Below, piece by piece: positions 50,162 to 61,909 of a stretch of 64,000 nucleotides of DNA. Below the pieces are notes generated by a model. That model saw nothing but the letters and a program-made list of their open reading frames with translations, was not told the origin of the DNA and ran no database searches. Location: contig NC_089795.1 in NCBI RefSeq assembly GCF_040412425.1, forward strand, positions 78,727,163-78,791,162. The letters run 5' to 3'. Origin of the DNA: Macrobrachium rosenbergii. Its lineage: Eukaryota; Arthropoda; Malacostraca; Decapoda; Palaemonidae. Within the stretch, counting starts at the first letter, position 1. The number at the start of each line of letters is the position of its first letter. Made by a program: the position numbers and the translations under genes.

Positions 50162-53100
50162 CTGAAAGAATCAGGAAGGATGTTTGAGGTTAATGAAGAA
50201 ATTTCGCTCTCAATAATCTTCTCTTTAAGGTCTAACAATATTTTACTGGTTTGAGAAAAAGTTAAGTATATCTTAGTTTAACCAGACCACTGAGCTGATT
50301 AACAGCTCTCCTAGGGCTGGCCCGAAGGATTAGATTTATTTTGCATGGCTAAGAACCAATTGGTTACCTAGCAACGGAACCTACAGCTTATTGTGGAATC
50401 CGAACCACATTATAGCGAGAAATGAATTTCTATCACCAGAAATAAATTCCTCTTATTCTTCACTGGCCGGTCGGAGATTCGAACTCGCGACCAACAGAGT
50501 GGTAGCTGAGAACGGAACCCGCTCACCCAACGAAGAACTAAGACTTGACCCAATATAATGGTCAGCTTAATCTAGACATACGGTTCCTTGTGTATAAATG
50601 TTTCTTTGTTACATTTATGGACCACGTTAGTTACATTGCTAAGCACTTGCTTCCTTCTTTTTTTAATAAAAATGGGTTGCATTTCAATGTAACACAGTTA
50701 ATGAGGATAAGAATAGATTTAAAACTATTACTGTAGAATGAATAGACTAGGATTGGTTTTACTGAATAAATTAAATGGCATGATTTTATGTTGTACATAT
50801 GTCAGCTTTTATTATCATATCTTTGCGTTTTGAGAATTACAGTATCAGTATTTTCAAGTTTAATGTTAATTTTCGGAATTATAGCTACACGAGTTATCTT
50901 GCACTAGTCACCGCCGCATAAGAAAAAGATGTTTTTAAAACGAGTTCCACGTGGAGGGGAAAGTGAAGGAAAAATAAGCTGACCTCACAGTCTGAAATTG
51001 AAAATTGTGAGAGAGAAAGATGGCAGTTAAATGGAAAACAAGAACCAAGAAACATCCGAGTGCAAATAATACAAAAAATCTTTCATAATGCCGACTGGAT
51101 AAAGTGAAGATTATAATAACATATATTACTTTGAAACGCAAAGAACTTTTCAACCAGTTGTGATGTAGAGAATATAGGGAAATTAGGTAGAAAAGAGAAA
51201 GAGAGAGAGAGAAAAGAGAAAGGGAGAGAGACGTAAGAATAAAAAGAGAGGCAGAGAGCACAGTGATAACCTAAAAGCTGTTGTTATTATCGTGGATTCA
51301 AATACGCTGATCGAGGCAGGATTTTGCATGAACTCAAAAACAGTGAGCAAGTATACCGCGTTAAAGCCACAAAAACGATCATAAAAGTGGGAAGTAATGG
51401 CCTCGCAATTAAGTTAACCAAATCATGAGTTAGCACAGCCAAAAAAGCTTACAGCACCCAGCTGTATAACCCCGCCTTCACAGGAGGCGTTTTCATGGAA
51501 ATTCCAGGAAATTGGGGGCTGGACAAAGTGATGTACTTCAACACCCTCCAATCAAACATGCTAGGAAGGGGTCTTTCACACGCCCTCCTAAGATCACCTC
51601 CAATCAAATCCTCTAAGGAGAGATTTGAATCACACCCACTACAGTCCTTTCCAATCAACTACTTGAAGGGGAGGCCTTGCTGATAAATTCTTCCAATAGG
51701 ACCAAAAGGAGGTGGAGATTGCAGATAACAAGAAATCAAGGGATTCGACAGGCTGGAGATCGACAGGAGAGATGAGATTAGAACTGTGTCCATTAAGGGA
51801 GAGTACGTCTCCCCTCGCTTTCGTGTTCCCCATATAGACTGAGTCAAGTTAATTACTCCAGAGTGATTTCGTTTATACCACTGTAACATGTTAATTTTGT
51901 ACTGATCTTTATAATGCTAAGTACTTATTAAAGTGAAGAAATTACCGATCTCGTCTCTATACGCCTTCCTGAGAGATATCAATACTAAAAATAATTCATC
52001 TTCAAGAAATATACCAGTTGCAGAAAGCGAGGCGCCGTGGACACACATAGAAGAAATCAAGGTAAGAAGTGAGAGATTAAAAACATACAACAGAGAAGAA
52101 AGACTCCTAACAATACCACATGAAGTAGTATTTACAGTGATAACAGCATACGCTCAAGTAAAGGAAAAAGTCATCTGTAGACGCGACGAGTGTAGCAGAA
52201 TAATCTGATGAGGTAGTAAAGTCACCATCAAGTCAAGTAATATGTAAGATCGAAACGATGGAGGAGAAATGAACAGAGAAGTTCACTAGAATAAATGAAA
52301 AAATGGAAGTGATAAGTAAACAAATGAAATAGTTTCAAAATCAGAGAGAACTATGTAGACAAAGTAAAGCTATATAAAAAAAAATATTGTAATTCTAAAA
52401 TCAAGAGACACAGCGAAAGATGCAGAACAGAAGAAAAATTAAATGTAAGCGATTTGTGAAATGTACTCAGGAGATGAGCGCGTCATCATGGAGTTTTTCG
52501 ACGGAGCAAGTTGCACGCTGCCAAAAGTAATGTTGAGGAGAGAAGCGAAGAAAAGCATTCCAGCTGACGAAAAAGGGGAAGAGTTTTCCAAATCCACGAC
52601 AGCAGATGTCCCAGAATATGGTGAGTGTCATTAAGATTTATTATAAATCACTTCAAATAGGTCAATGCAGTGAAATCTAAAAGGAAGGGTGTGAGGCATT
52701 TAAACATAATAATATACCCACCATAGATAAGAAGTGATATTGGGTTGGGTGTTGGTATGTTATATTACTCAGGAAGTGTTGCAATATTCGTACCATCAGC
52801 ATGAAACAAAACTATTGAAATATGCGAATATAGTACAAATAAATCTGATATAAAACAGAAAAAATACAACCGGAAGCTTACACAGATATGTGGATGTACG
52901 GGCAATATGGACAAATTAATGGAGCTAAAATGTCACAAAGACATTAGAACGAGTAACTTCCAATACACGGCTCTTAGACTGTTCTGCAAGATCCCCCATT
53001 GACTTAAAAAAGGAAAAACTTGGAAGACCCTTAAGAAAAAACTAAAGACATGTATGAAAAATCAGTTTTGGCTGGGTAGGGCAAGATATTCAAGAACAAG

Positions 53101-56100
53101 TAAAAAATAGGCCGGAGTTTCTTCGGCGCAATAGATTTTTCTGTACAGCGTATAATCAAGGCCACCGCAAATAGATATGTCTTTCGATGGTCTCGGTATA
53201 ATACTGCATGAGCTGCGGCCCATGAAACTTTAACCACTGCCTGGTGGTGGCCTATCCTATGTCGTTGCCAGAAGTACGACTATGGCTAACTTTAACCTTA
53301 AATAAAATGAAAACTACTGACGCTATAGGGCTGCAATTTGGTATGTTTGATGATTGGAGGGTGGATGATCAACATAACAATTTTTAGCACTCTAACCTCA
53401 GTAGTTTTTAAGATCTGAGGGCGGACAGTAAAAGTGCGGACGGACAGACAAACCCGGCACAATAGTTTTCTTTTACAGAAAACTAAAAAATATAGTGAAG
53501 ACGACAAATAAACGACCCTCCGAGTCAGACCAAAATGAGGTATGATAGCTGGGCTTTCAGTTGTCAGCCTGGATTGAATATGAAATTGAATACAGAATTT
53601 TGACCAGAGCCCAAGCACTGGGATCTATGAGGTCATTCAGCACAGAAACGGAAATTGACAGTAAAAGGTTTGAAAGGTTTAACAGGAGAAAACCTCGCAG
53701 ATGCACTACGAATCAACTGCTAAGAGAGGGTGGAAAGTAAGATGGAAGAAAGGGAATATGAAAGGAGTTACAGTAAAAGGAATGAAAGGTGTTGCAGCTA
53801 GGGGCCGAAGGGACGCTGCAAAGAACCTTAAGCAATGCCTACAGTGCACCGCATGAGGTGCACTGACGGCACTTCTCCCTATGGGGGTTAACCTGGAGGA
53901 TGGTGATGACGCTAATTAAGTATGCATACAGTTGAAGCGTACAGTAATCGTCCTAAAGACTATTACTGTAAGAAAATAAATGGTACGTATTATTTGATTG
54001 TCTTTTAACTTGCACATGGTGAGAAATTTTGTCGCACATGAGTTAAAGTATCCAGAATTTTATATATCCTCGATTTGCTTACTATTGCAATAATCAGGAC
54101 GTTTTTGCCTTGCTGGCAACACATTAGTTTATATTGTGGGCTTAGTCGAATAAAAAACGTTTACTCTTCTTTTATAGAAGTGGGAAATGACTGCTGTCAA
54201 TAGCAACTCTATTTTGAATCTGTAATTCTGAAAATTTACCTAAAACTTGAAAATAAAAATACTTTAGTTTTGAAAATGCGAAGACATTGTTGTTGTGGAA
54301 ACACCCCGAAACTGTAATTTTGATACATCTGTCATGTTACATATTTGCGTAATGAATTTAGTTTCCATCTCCAGAAAGTGACAGTCCTGGTAGAGAGATG
54401 CTCAGTGACTCGTAGGCATTCTCACACCAGGAAAGTGTTAGGTTAAAATCACTGTTTTCTTCCTTTACACTTATTGCGGCGAGAACTTTTTCCAATTGGA
54501 GCATTGTATGCAACTTTGGTAAGGATATAACTGACGCTCGCATTTGCAAAGCCTTCATATATCCCATCTAAGAGCTGAATACGTATCTTATCTGTGTGTG
54601 TCTCTTCGTGTTAGGATATCAGTTGCATTTTCAAACTGTATATGTAAATATCAACTGAGTACATGACAAAATTCATTTGACGTTTTCAGCATAGTTTTTG
54701 GATGCCCTCCTTGCTGGAACCCAAAATATCTCTGGTCAGTCGAATTTCATCGAGGTAGTTTGTCCAGCTTATTTTAACACAACACCCAGAGTTGTGCTTA
54801 CCTGTATGGTAGGCCATTCGTGGGATTACTAGCAGTGCACAGCTTGAAGTAGCACACCGGAGGCATGACGAAGGAGAGCAGCGTGACCGAAGACCCTCCG
54901 ATGAGATCTAGGATCTTTCCGAATGCCGGGACCGCCATAGCCAGCAGCATCACGACGCACATGACGAGACTCCGGATAATGCACCGTCCTACGCTAAATC
55001 CTGTGGGAGAGGGAGTGCAATTTTCTCTTTATGCAAATGCTCACTGGACGTTAAATTTCATAACCCTAAGTATCCCAAAACTTTATGATAATGATAAAAA
55101 CAAAAAGTGATGGACAGAACGAAGAAAGTGATAGGATTGGTTTTCAGTGACGGGAATAAGAAAAAAATCCCCTTCAGGGGGTAGTGCCGTCAGTGCACCT
55201 CATGCGGCGGTGCACTGTGGGCATTACGTAAGGTTCTTTGCAGCATGCCTTCGGCCGCTAGCTGCAACCCATTTCGTTCCATTTACTGTACCTCCTTTCA
55301 TATTCTGTTTCTTCCAGCTTTCTTTCCACCATCTCCTAACAATTGATTCATAGTGCAGCTGCGAGGTTTTCCTCCTGTTACACCTTTCAAACCTTCTCCT
55401 GTCAATTTCCGTTTCAGCGCCGAATGACCTCATAGGTCCCGGTGCTTGGGCTTTGGCCTAAATTCTGTATTCAGTTCAATTCGACAAGAGAAAATAAAAG
55501 CTAAGAGAAAGTTTCGTGACAGAACCTTTCGTATATGCGTTTAGGAAGGATTTGATTTAGACGGATGTATGGTGTTTGGAAAAATGTGCTAGGGTAATAT
55601 TTGAAGTTGCTTGCATTTTACCTGTTATTTTCAACTTTATGGTGATTATGTTTATCATAGTTCTTTTTATTTTAATGATACTATTTTTGACACATTTTTC
55701 ACGAATGGTTGATTTAAATATTGACTACAACTAACTCAAAAACACTACTCAGAGTTTATGATCATTTGGCAGTATTTGTCATGTATGATTTTACAAGTAC
55801 AAGTAAATTTTTCTGTCTCTAATATAGTAAAATATTCAAAGAATTTTAGAGCCATTCAGCTTGATCCATCTTTTATTTCATATTCTCCAGTAATGTGGAA
55901 TACTCAAAACTACTCAGTATTTCCAGTATCATTTAACCTGATTTTATTCAGAGAGGGATCGGTCGTCATTTGAAGTATGCAGTCTGTTCAGATGTGAAAA
56001 GGAAAATTTACTTTGAAAATTAAATAGGAGAGTGTTATTTCTCCGAACTTTTTTTTCTTTTTGACTAGATTTATTATGATCATTTAACCAGTTATGTCCA

Positions 56101-56600
56101 ATTTTTTTTTTTTTTTTATTATTTGGACAAGGTCAGATGTAAAGATATTTCGCAATCTTCTCGTGGAGGGCTTATTCTTTTTTTTTTTTTAATTCCATAT
56201 CAGCAAAACGACATAAAACAGAATAAAATAATGAAATAAAACCATAGAAAGGGTACTGTGTTTTGCTCCACGCTAATAACTTTGTTGTTAACAAAGGAAA
56301 AGCGGAAAATTGCATTTTGCCCCTTGCCAATTAAGTTAAAACTTTTTCCAGCGTCCTTCCGAAGAGGTCATTACGGCACAAACAAAATCCCATGTACTAT
56401 TAGGTACGTACATACAAAAATAACGGAATAAAAATAAGTAAAAGTTAAGAAGAAACTTTTGTTTCTTGTTACAACCTTCGGAGATCAAATTAGCGGCCAA
56501 TATGTCACGTCAGATGGAAAGCTTTTGATAAAAATTTTTGTACGGTGTTGAAATACGACAAGGTGGGGTGGAAAGAAAGACTGATTGATTGTAATTTATC

Positions 56601-56634
<34 letters not shown>

Positions 56635-56872
56635 TGAGGATTTGATTTGAAACTCATGAATAGGTAATTGTGCTTCTTTCTTTGACTTGAAGGGATCCAG
56701 AATGTATCATCTCGAAGGGAAACAAATATGCACAAAGAAAGACGAAAAGAAAAGCTTGATTGTATAGATGCTCTAAAACATGAACTTAATCCTCGTATTT
56801 ATCCATAGCTTGAAGGCAAAGAGAAAAAGAATGGGAACTTATGATTTGGACTGTAATTCATATAAATATGTT

Positions 56873-56938
<66 letters not shown>

Positions 56939-57332
56939 TATATATATAATATATATATGTATTGTGTGTATGTATGGCGTATGTATGTATGTATGTATGT
57001 ATGTATGTATACACATACAAAAACCAGCCTGAGGTTACATCTCAGGAATCTTATAAATATTAAAACAATATATCTGGAAGTGTCAAATATTCTCTAGAAA
57101 AAGTAAAAGGAAAATTCATCGTCCTTACTGTTGGGTACGTAGAGAATCCCCTCGATGGTTTGCATGACGGGATTGATAACGATGATGGCGGCGAAGATGA
57201 AATGCCCCAGGATGAGTGCCTGGGTGATGGTGACAGCCACCCCGTTGACGGACATGAGTATGTTGTCCTCCACGGCGTCCCCAAGGGTTCCGTAACAGAT
57301 GACCGTCATTGGCCAGTAGAGTGACAGTAGAA
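50011..57332 (-). CDS. Amino acid transporter, Aa_trans superfamily (SLC32/SLC36/AVT1-like), C-terminal part, three exons
   Basis: This is the 3' end of a multi-pass amino acid transporter gene. Exons at 57332-57129, 55000-54802 and 50161-50011 join into about 183 residues ending in TAG. Diagnostic segments are YGTLGDAVEDNILMSVNG, VINPVMQTIEGILYVPN, then R at the exon junction, FGKILDLIGGSSVTLLSFVMPP and IGVVGGVASSYSAL. The order and wording match the last helices of the family: the short loop after an extracellular Y-G-D-x-V-x-D-N-I motif, the I-x-N-P helix, the F-G-x-I-L-D-L-x-G-G-S re-entrant-like motif, and a final G-x-x-G-G helix. About five hydrophobic segments are visible. Donors (gtaagg, gtaagc) and pyrimidine-rich acceptors are consensus, and phases agree (1 then 2). 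Exons are clearly GC-richer than the introns. The N-terminal half was not found in the window and should lie to the right. Family members move amino acids across plasma, lysosomal or vesicle membranes, often coupled to protons. Substrate and subfamily cannot be decided from this part. Confidence 0.88.
50261..50540 (-). mobile_element. tRNA-derived SINE, family S1 (in transporter intron)
   Basis: It aligns over its whole length to the 13.2-kb copy, including the same end phrase gttaagtatatcttagttta. The tRNA-like head on the minus strand has the B-box-like gcgagttcgaatctccg. It lies about 100 bp inside the intron next to exon C, in the gene's own orientation. Confidence 0.8.
51933..53011 (+). 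mobile_element. Coding-like, stop-broken remnant, possibly a retroelement ORF1 or gag
   Basis: The plus strand has a 91-codon open frame (51933-52208). Next comes a lysine- and glutamate-rich, coiled-coil-like stretch interrupted by stops (for example EKFTRINEKMEVISKQMK, 52270-52330). Then DERVIMEFFDGASCTLPK near 52475, and finally a frame ending KLMELKCHKDIRTSNFQY near 52990. Long near-open frames in an A-rich strand suggest a decayed element gene. I recognise no domain, so the retroelement label is inference. It lies in the last intron of the transporter gene, antisense to it. Confidence 0.35.
53095..53490 (-). repeat. Dispersed foldback repeat family B, copy 2 (in transporter intron)
   Basis: This is the inverse of the 24.5-kb copy with the same blocks in the same order: cttcggcgcaat, gtctttcgatggtctcggt, atgaaactttaaccac, then the paired gctgcaatttggtatgtt segment. 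It ends with a gttttc/gaaaac palindrome. Confidence 0.85.
53572..53880 (-). repeat. Dispersed repeat family A, copy 6 (in transporter intron)
   Basis: This is a well-preserved inverted copy with the end hairpin gtgcaccgcatgaggtgcac. It sits within the last intron, about 80 bp from a family B copy. Confidence 0.87.
54802..55000 (-). CDS. Transporter exon B (internal, 199 bp)
   Basis: The acceptor is ctccctctcccacag and the donor is gtaagc. Joining to exon A restores an arginine codon (A|GA), giving YVPNRFSVGRCIIRSL, which fits the family's pattern of a basic segment before the next helix. The exon carries 65 full codons with the hallmark FGKILDLIGGSSVTLLSF, followed by PPVCYFKLC. It ends with two bases (AG) of a codon completed by exon C. 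No stop lies in the coding frame. Confidence 0.9.
55180..55482 (+). repeat. Dispersed repeat family A, copy 7 (in transporter intron)
   Basis: It is full length and well preserved. The hairpin has an extra base pair (gtgcacctcatgcggcggtgcac). On the minus strand it keeps an open frame of 69 codons including QLHYESIVRRWWKES. Confidence 0.87.
56602..56633. repeat. (GA)n microsatellite in transporter intron
   Basis: Pure GA run. Confidence 0.95.
56875..57015. repeat. (TA)n/(TATG)n tract close to exon A donor
   Basis: TA runs then tatg repeats, ending about 115 bp from the exon A donor. Confidence 0.9.
57129..57332 (-). CDS. Transporter exon A (internal, 204 bp)
   Basis: The exon is preceded on the minus strand by a pyrimidine tract ending ccccttgcag and followed by gtaagg. 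It begins with the last two bases of a split codon, carries 67 full codons and ends with one base (phase 1). It encodes the end of one helix (LLSLYWPMTVICYG), an acidic loop with GDAVEDNI, and a full helix ending in VINPVMQ. Its left neighbour is a 2128-bp intron. On its right, about 265 bp upstream in the gene, lies a 49-bp minisatellite. Confidence 0.88.
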
Positions 57333-57598
57333 CTGCAAGGGGAGAGGACTGAGTTGGCATAGCTTAGGAGCTTACAGAGGTTAACTGGACTTTAGGGTTT
57401 AAGGAGAGGGTTGTTTTTATTAAAGGACAAAATTGGATGGTCAGAGTGGTTTAGGTCAATTAGTATTTAGAAAGTGCAAAATTAGTTTGGCTGACAGGTT
57501 TGAGAAGAGTTCCAATTATATAGAGGAAAAGTATTCTAACTAAGGGGGTTCTTGGAGAGTGGTTATTATATAGGACAGAGTAAGAATGGCTAGGGATC

Positions 57599-58340
57599 GT
57601 GCCAGTTAGATAGGGCAAAGTGATGTTTGCTGAAGGCTTTGTGGTCGGTGCCAATTAGATAGGACAAAGTGATGTTTGTTGAAGGCTTTGTGGTTAGTGC
57701 CAGTTAGATAGGGCACAGTGATGTTTGCTGAAGACTTTGTGGTTAGTGCCAATTGGATAGGGCAAAGTGATGTTTGCTGAAGGCTTTGTGGTTAGTGCCA
57801 ATTGGATAGGGCAAAGTGATGTTTGCTGAAGGCTTTGTGGTTAGTGCCAATTGGATAGGGCAAAGTGATGTTTGCTGAAGGCTTTGTGGTTAGTGCCGAT
57901 GGGATAGGGCAAAGTGATGTTTGCTGAAGGCTTTGTGGTTAGTGCCAATTGGATAGGGCAAAGTGATGTTTGCTGAAGGCTTTGTGGTTAGTGCCAGTTA
58001 AATAGGGCAAAGTGATGTTTGCTGAAGGCTTTGTGGTTAGTGCCAATTAGATAGGGCAAAGTGATGTTTGCTGAAGGCTTTGTGGTTAGTGCCAGTTAAA
58101 TAGGGCAAAGTGATGTTTGCTGAAGGCTTTGTGGTTAGTGCCATTAGATAGGCAAAGTGATATTTGCTGAAGACTGTGGTTGGTGGTAGATAGGTAAAGT
58201 GATGTTTGCTGAAGGCTTTGTGGTTAGTGCCAATTAGATAGGGCAAAGTGATGTTTGCTGAAGGCTTTGTGGTTAGTGCCAATTAGATAGGGTAAAGTGA
58301 TGTTTGCTGAAGGCTTTGTGGAGAGTGCCAGTTAGATTAG
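57599..58340. repeat. Minisatellite of about 15 units of 49 bp in a transporter intron
   Basis: The unit starts gtgccaattagatagggcaa and continues agtgatgtttgctgaaggct then ttgtggtta. The start recurs at 57599, 57648 and every 49 bp after, with a shortened stretch near 58140-58200. Diverged unit-like sequence continues on both sides (57380-57598 and 58341-58560). The array starts about 265 bp from exon A's acceptor. Confidence 0.92.
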
Positions 58341-58424
58341 GGTTTGAAGCTTGTTAGTTATCTATGGCTGAGGACCCACAGAGATTGTTAGTTAGATAGG
58401 ATGTAGTTGGGTTAGCTTGTGGGT

Positions 58425-58900
<476 letters not shown>

Positions 58901-58940
<40 letters not shown>

Positions 58941-58968
58941 TTATATATATATATATATATTATATATA
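58901..58968. repeat. (TA)n microsatellite
   Basis: It follows the second copy of the duplicated 150-bp segment. Confidence 0.92.
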
Positions 58969-59069
58969 ATCATTAACCCGTTTCCCCATAACAGGATACT
59001 TCATGGAAAATAAAGCAACAGAAATTGCCACATTCGAAAGCCAGTTCATGTGTTCCAACCAAAAACAGC

Positions 59070-59071
<2 letters not shown>

Positions 59072-59103
<32 letters not shown>
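59072..59103. repeat. (CT)n microsatellite
   Basis: Pure CT run. Confidence 0.92.
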
Positions 59104-59104
<1 letters not shown>

Positions 59105-59105
<1 letters not shown>

Positions 59106-61750
59106 TTTCTCTCTCAAATCTTTTAAAAAAATTCATGTTTTTAATATCCTGAATTCAGTTTGGATAGTTTCCTATGCATTTATTCCAGATTTTTCCTTGC
59201 CGTTATGCTATGAAATAACGAGGAGGCTGGGAAGATGATGGCTCTGATCTCCCCATCCCTTCTATTGTAGGTCGAACTCAGCCTCCGGGAAGGACTCTTG
59301 GATAATACAAGTGATTTTCTAGATCTTTTCCTCTTTCCTCTTGACGTCCTTCCCTCCTCGTGTGTTTCCCTCTTCCAAACAAACCCCTCACCACAGATGT
59401 TTCATCGGCTCTTGTTTTTATTTCCACGTAAAAATTTAGTCCGTTCCTGTTCTCATTTCAAACGTATGTATGTTTGTAACTTTGTATTTCCTGCTGTGTC
59501 AGAGTGTATTGTGGATTATTTTTATTTGATTTCATCATCAAAATGAATTAAGCAATGGTAAACAAAAAGGAAGTGTGGTGTATAGAATAACGGGCGGTTT
59601 GATTAAGGCTCGATAAATGACTAACAATGTGGCCTTGAGAAATGAGTGTTTGTTATGAAACATCTTGTTGTGGAAAGAAAAACTAATAAAACTATACATG
59701 GGCTTATAGTAGGCTAAACCATACATGGGCTTATAGTAAGCTGCTTATGAAAATTATAGGGCACGGAGCGTTTGGAGTATGTTATTCGAGTTTGTTAACT
59801 AAGGCAGGTTAAAATTCTTTCCTATGAGACTAAAATGTGAAAGAAAGTATCCAATAAGAGTGCATAGTTTAGAATAATGAGGTGGAAGGAGAAAGGTAGA
59901 CCTTGTATGTCCTAGTTTGTTGAGTGACATACAAGATACGGGTGAGTGTCTCATTATATGTTGAGAAAATCTATTTAGGCAATTGAGGCTTCTGCAGTTT
60001 GTATGGAACTGCCTTGATTTTTTGGTTCAGTACTTGGACTGGATGAGTAATATGGTATTATTTTGTATTTGTTTTCCTCAGAATTTACTTTTTTGAGAAA
60101 ACGGCTGACCAGTCAAAATATAGGTATCCAAAGTTGTTTCTTAAGCAGTGTTTGCCTAAAAAATAACAATTCATCACCATGTATATATACATACATATGT
60201 ATATATATATATATATAAAATATACATATATATTATATATATACATACATATTAAATTTAGATAAAAATATACAAAAAGTTGTTAGGGCTGTCAACGTTT
60301 GGTTTTGGTATCAAAAAGTGCCATAAAACGACCTGAGTATGGAAGAATAAAATGTTGGAACGAAGCTCGAATTTTCGAATGCACTTTTTGGAACAGGATC
60401 TCCAAAACTAACAAGGCTGCATGGAAATGATTATCCTTCTCCCTCGAATAGGACCCCGGCGTTGTCGAAGGAATATAGGACAAGGACGCGTGAATGAATA
60501 CATAGCATTCTCACGCCCTTCGGGATCAATTATACAGACCATGTAGCCATTGTCGCTGGTACTCATTATTTTCATGATTGTCGACGATTTTAAAAAATGC
60601 AGGTATTATTTCTTGGATTGGAGATAAATTGAGGTCACTCTCATTCTTTTATTCTTTGAAAATGGAGGCGAAATACGGCTGCAGTTGTGAGAAGTGTTGA
60701 GATGTGGGACAGACTGTTGTAGTCCCTGCGCTTGTCTTACTAGTTTGTTAGTCTAAAGGCAAAATTTTTTTCGTTTATTTCATACTGGTTGTATTTCTTC
60801 CAGTTTTCCAAGTACCCCGTTGTATTTGGATTAGATCTTTTCTTTGAAAATATTAATTTTGCCTATTTTCTTTTTGAACTAACATTATAATGGCAAAACT
60901 CAACGAAGTCAAAGGTTAGTTGATACAAGAAAAAAAAACATTTCAGATTGAAGAAAAGTTCATAGTGCCGTATTTATAATTTACGATCGTTTTAATCGTA
61001 AGTGAAATACTTCATAACATCGAACATTAAAGACCGGGGAAAAGTGTATTAAAGAAAAATATCAACGTTTTTTCGAAAAGAGTTAGGTGATTATGGAAAG
61101 GCGATAGTCTCCATCATCCCTAAATTTGGAAAGGAAGAGCCTTTTCATGTCCCCAACACGGATCCCTAAATCTTGTCATGATGATGTGTAGTAGTGAACA
61201 AAAACTCCTCTCGATAACTCCGAACTGGTACTATAAATCGGGGTTCACTAATGATGAGATGAGGACGATCCATGAAACCAGAAGCGTTCGAAATAAACTA
61301 GCTTCGAACTGAGGAGGTTTGAAGGGTAGATAAAAATCTATAAAAAGTGAGGAGGCTTCGTAAAAGATTACTTGCCTTTGACTATTTATATCTTGCCTTT
61401 TTCCTGTTTGTTAGTATATGGAGTTTAGGAGACACATTAACGAGACTTATTCCCTCGAACGAGAATTTTTATGAAACAGAAAAAGTCAGTTTTCCAGGTT
61501 AAGATAAGAACGTGATATCAGCCTAGAAAAGACGTTATTTAAATCTTTGATAATAAACTTAAACTTCGAACTGGCAGTTTCCTTAGATTCAACTAGGGAG
61601 TTTCCTGAAGTTTTAATTAAATTATTATAACTCCGAAGTTAAATATCTTACAATCTAAACCTAAAGGAAAGTGCCTGTTGAAAGCAAAAAGATTGGGAGT
61701 GTAAGTAACTGCTGAAGACATTTTAAACAAACGCAAAAGATAAATTTGTA
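59105..61750. other. No gene seen; upstream transporter intron expected here
   Basis: I scanned the minus strand for earlier transporter exons (for example a G-G-H-x-x-x-P-T-type segment) and found none. This is probably intron, with a small TA cluster at 60180-60250. Confidence 0.5.
59694..59745. repeat. 27-bp tandem duplication
   Basis: atacatgggcttatagtagg plus ctaaacc is repeated once (second copy from 59721, with gtaagc). Confidence 0.85.
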
Positions 61751-61751
61751 G

Positions 61752-61906
<155 letters not shown>

Positions 61907-61909
61907 TGG

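Noticed and set aside
60292..60483. Upstream exon of the transporter
   Set aside because: The minus-strand frame is not hydrophobic in the right pattern and lacks family motifs.
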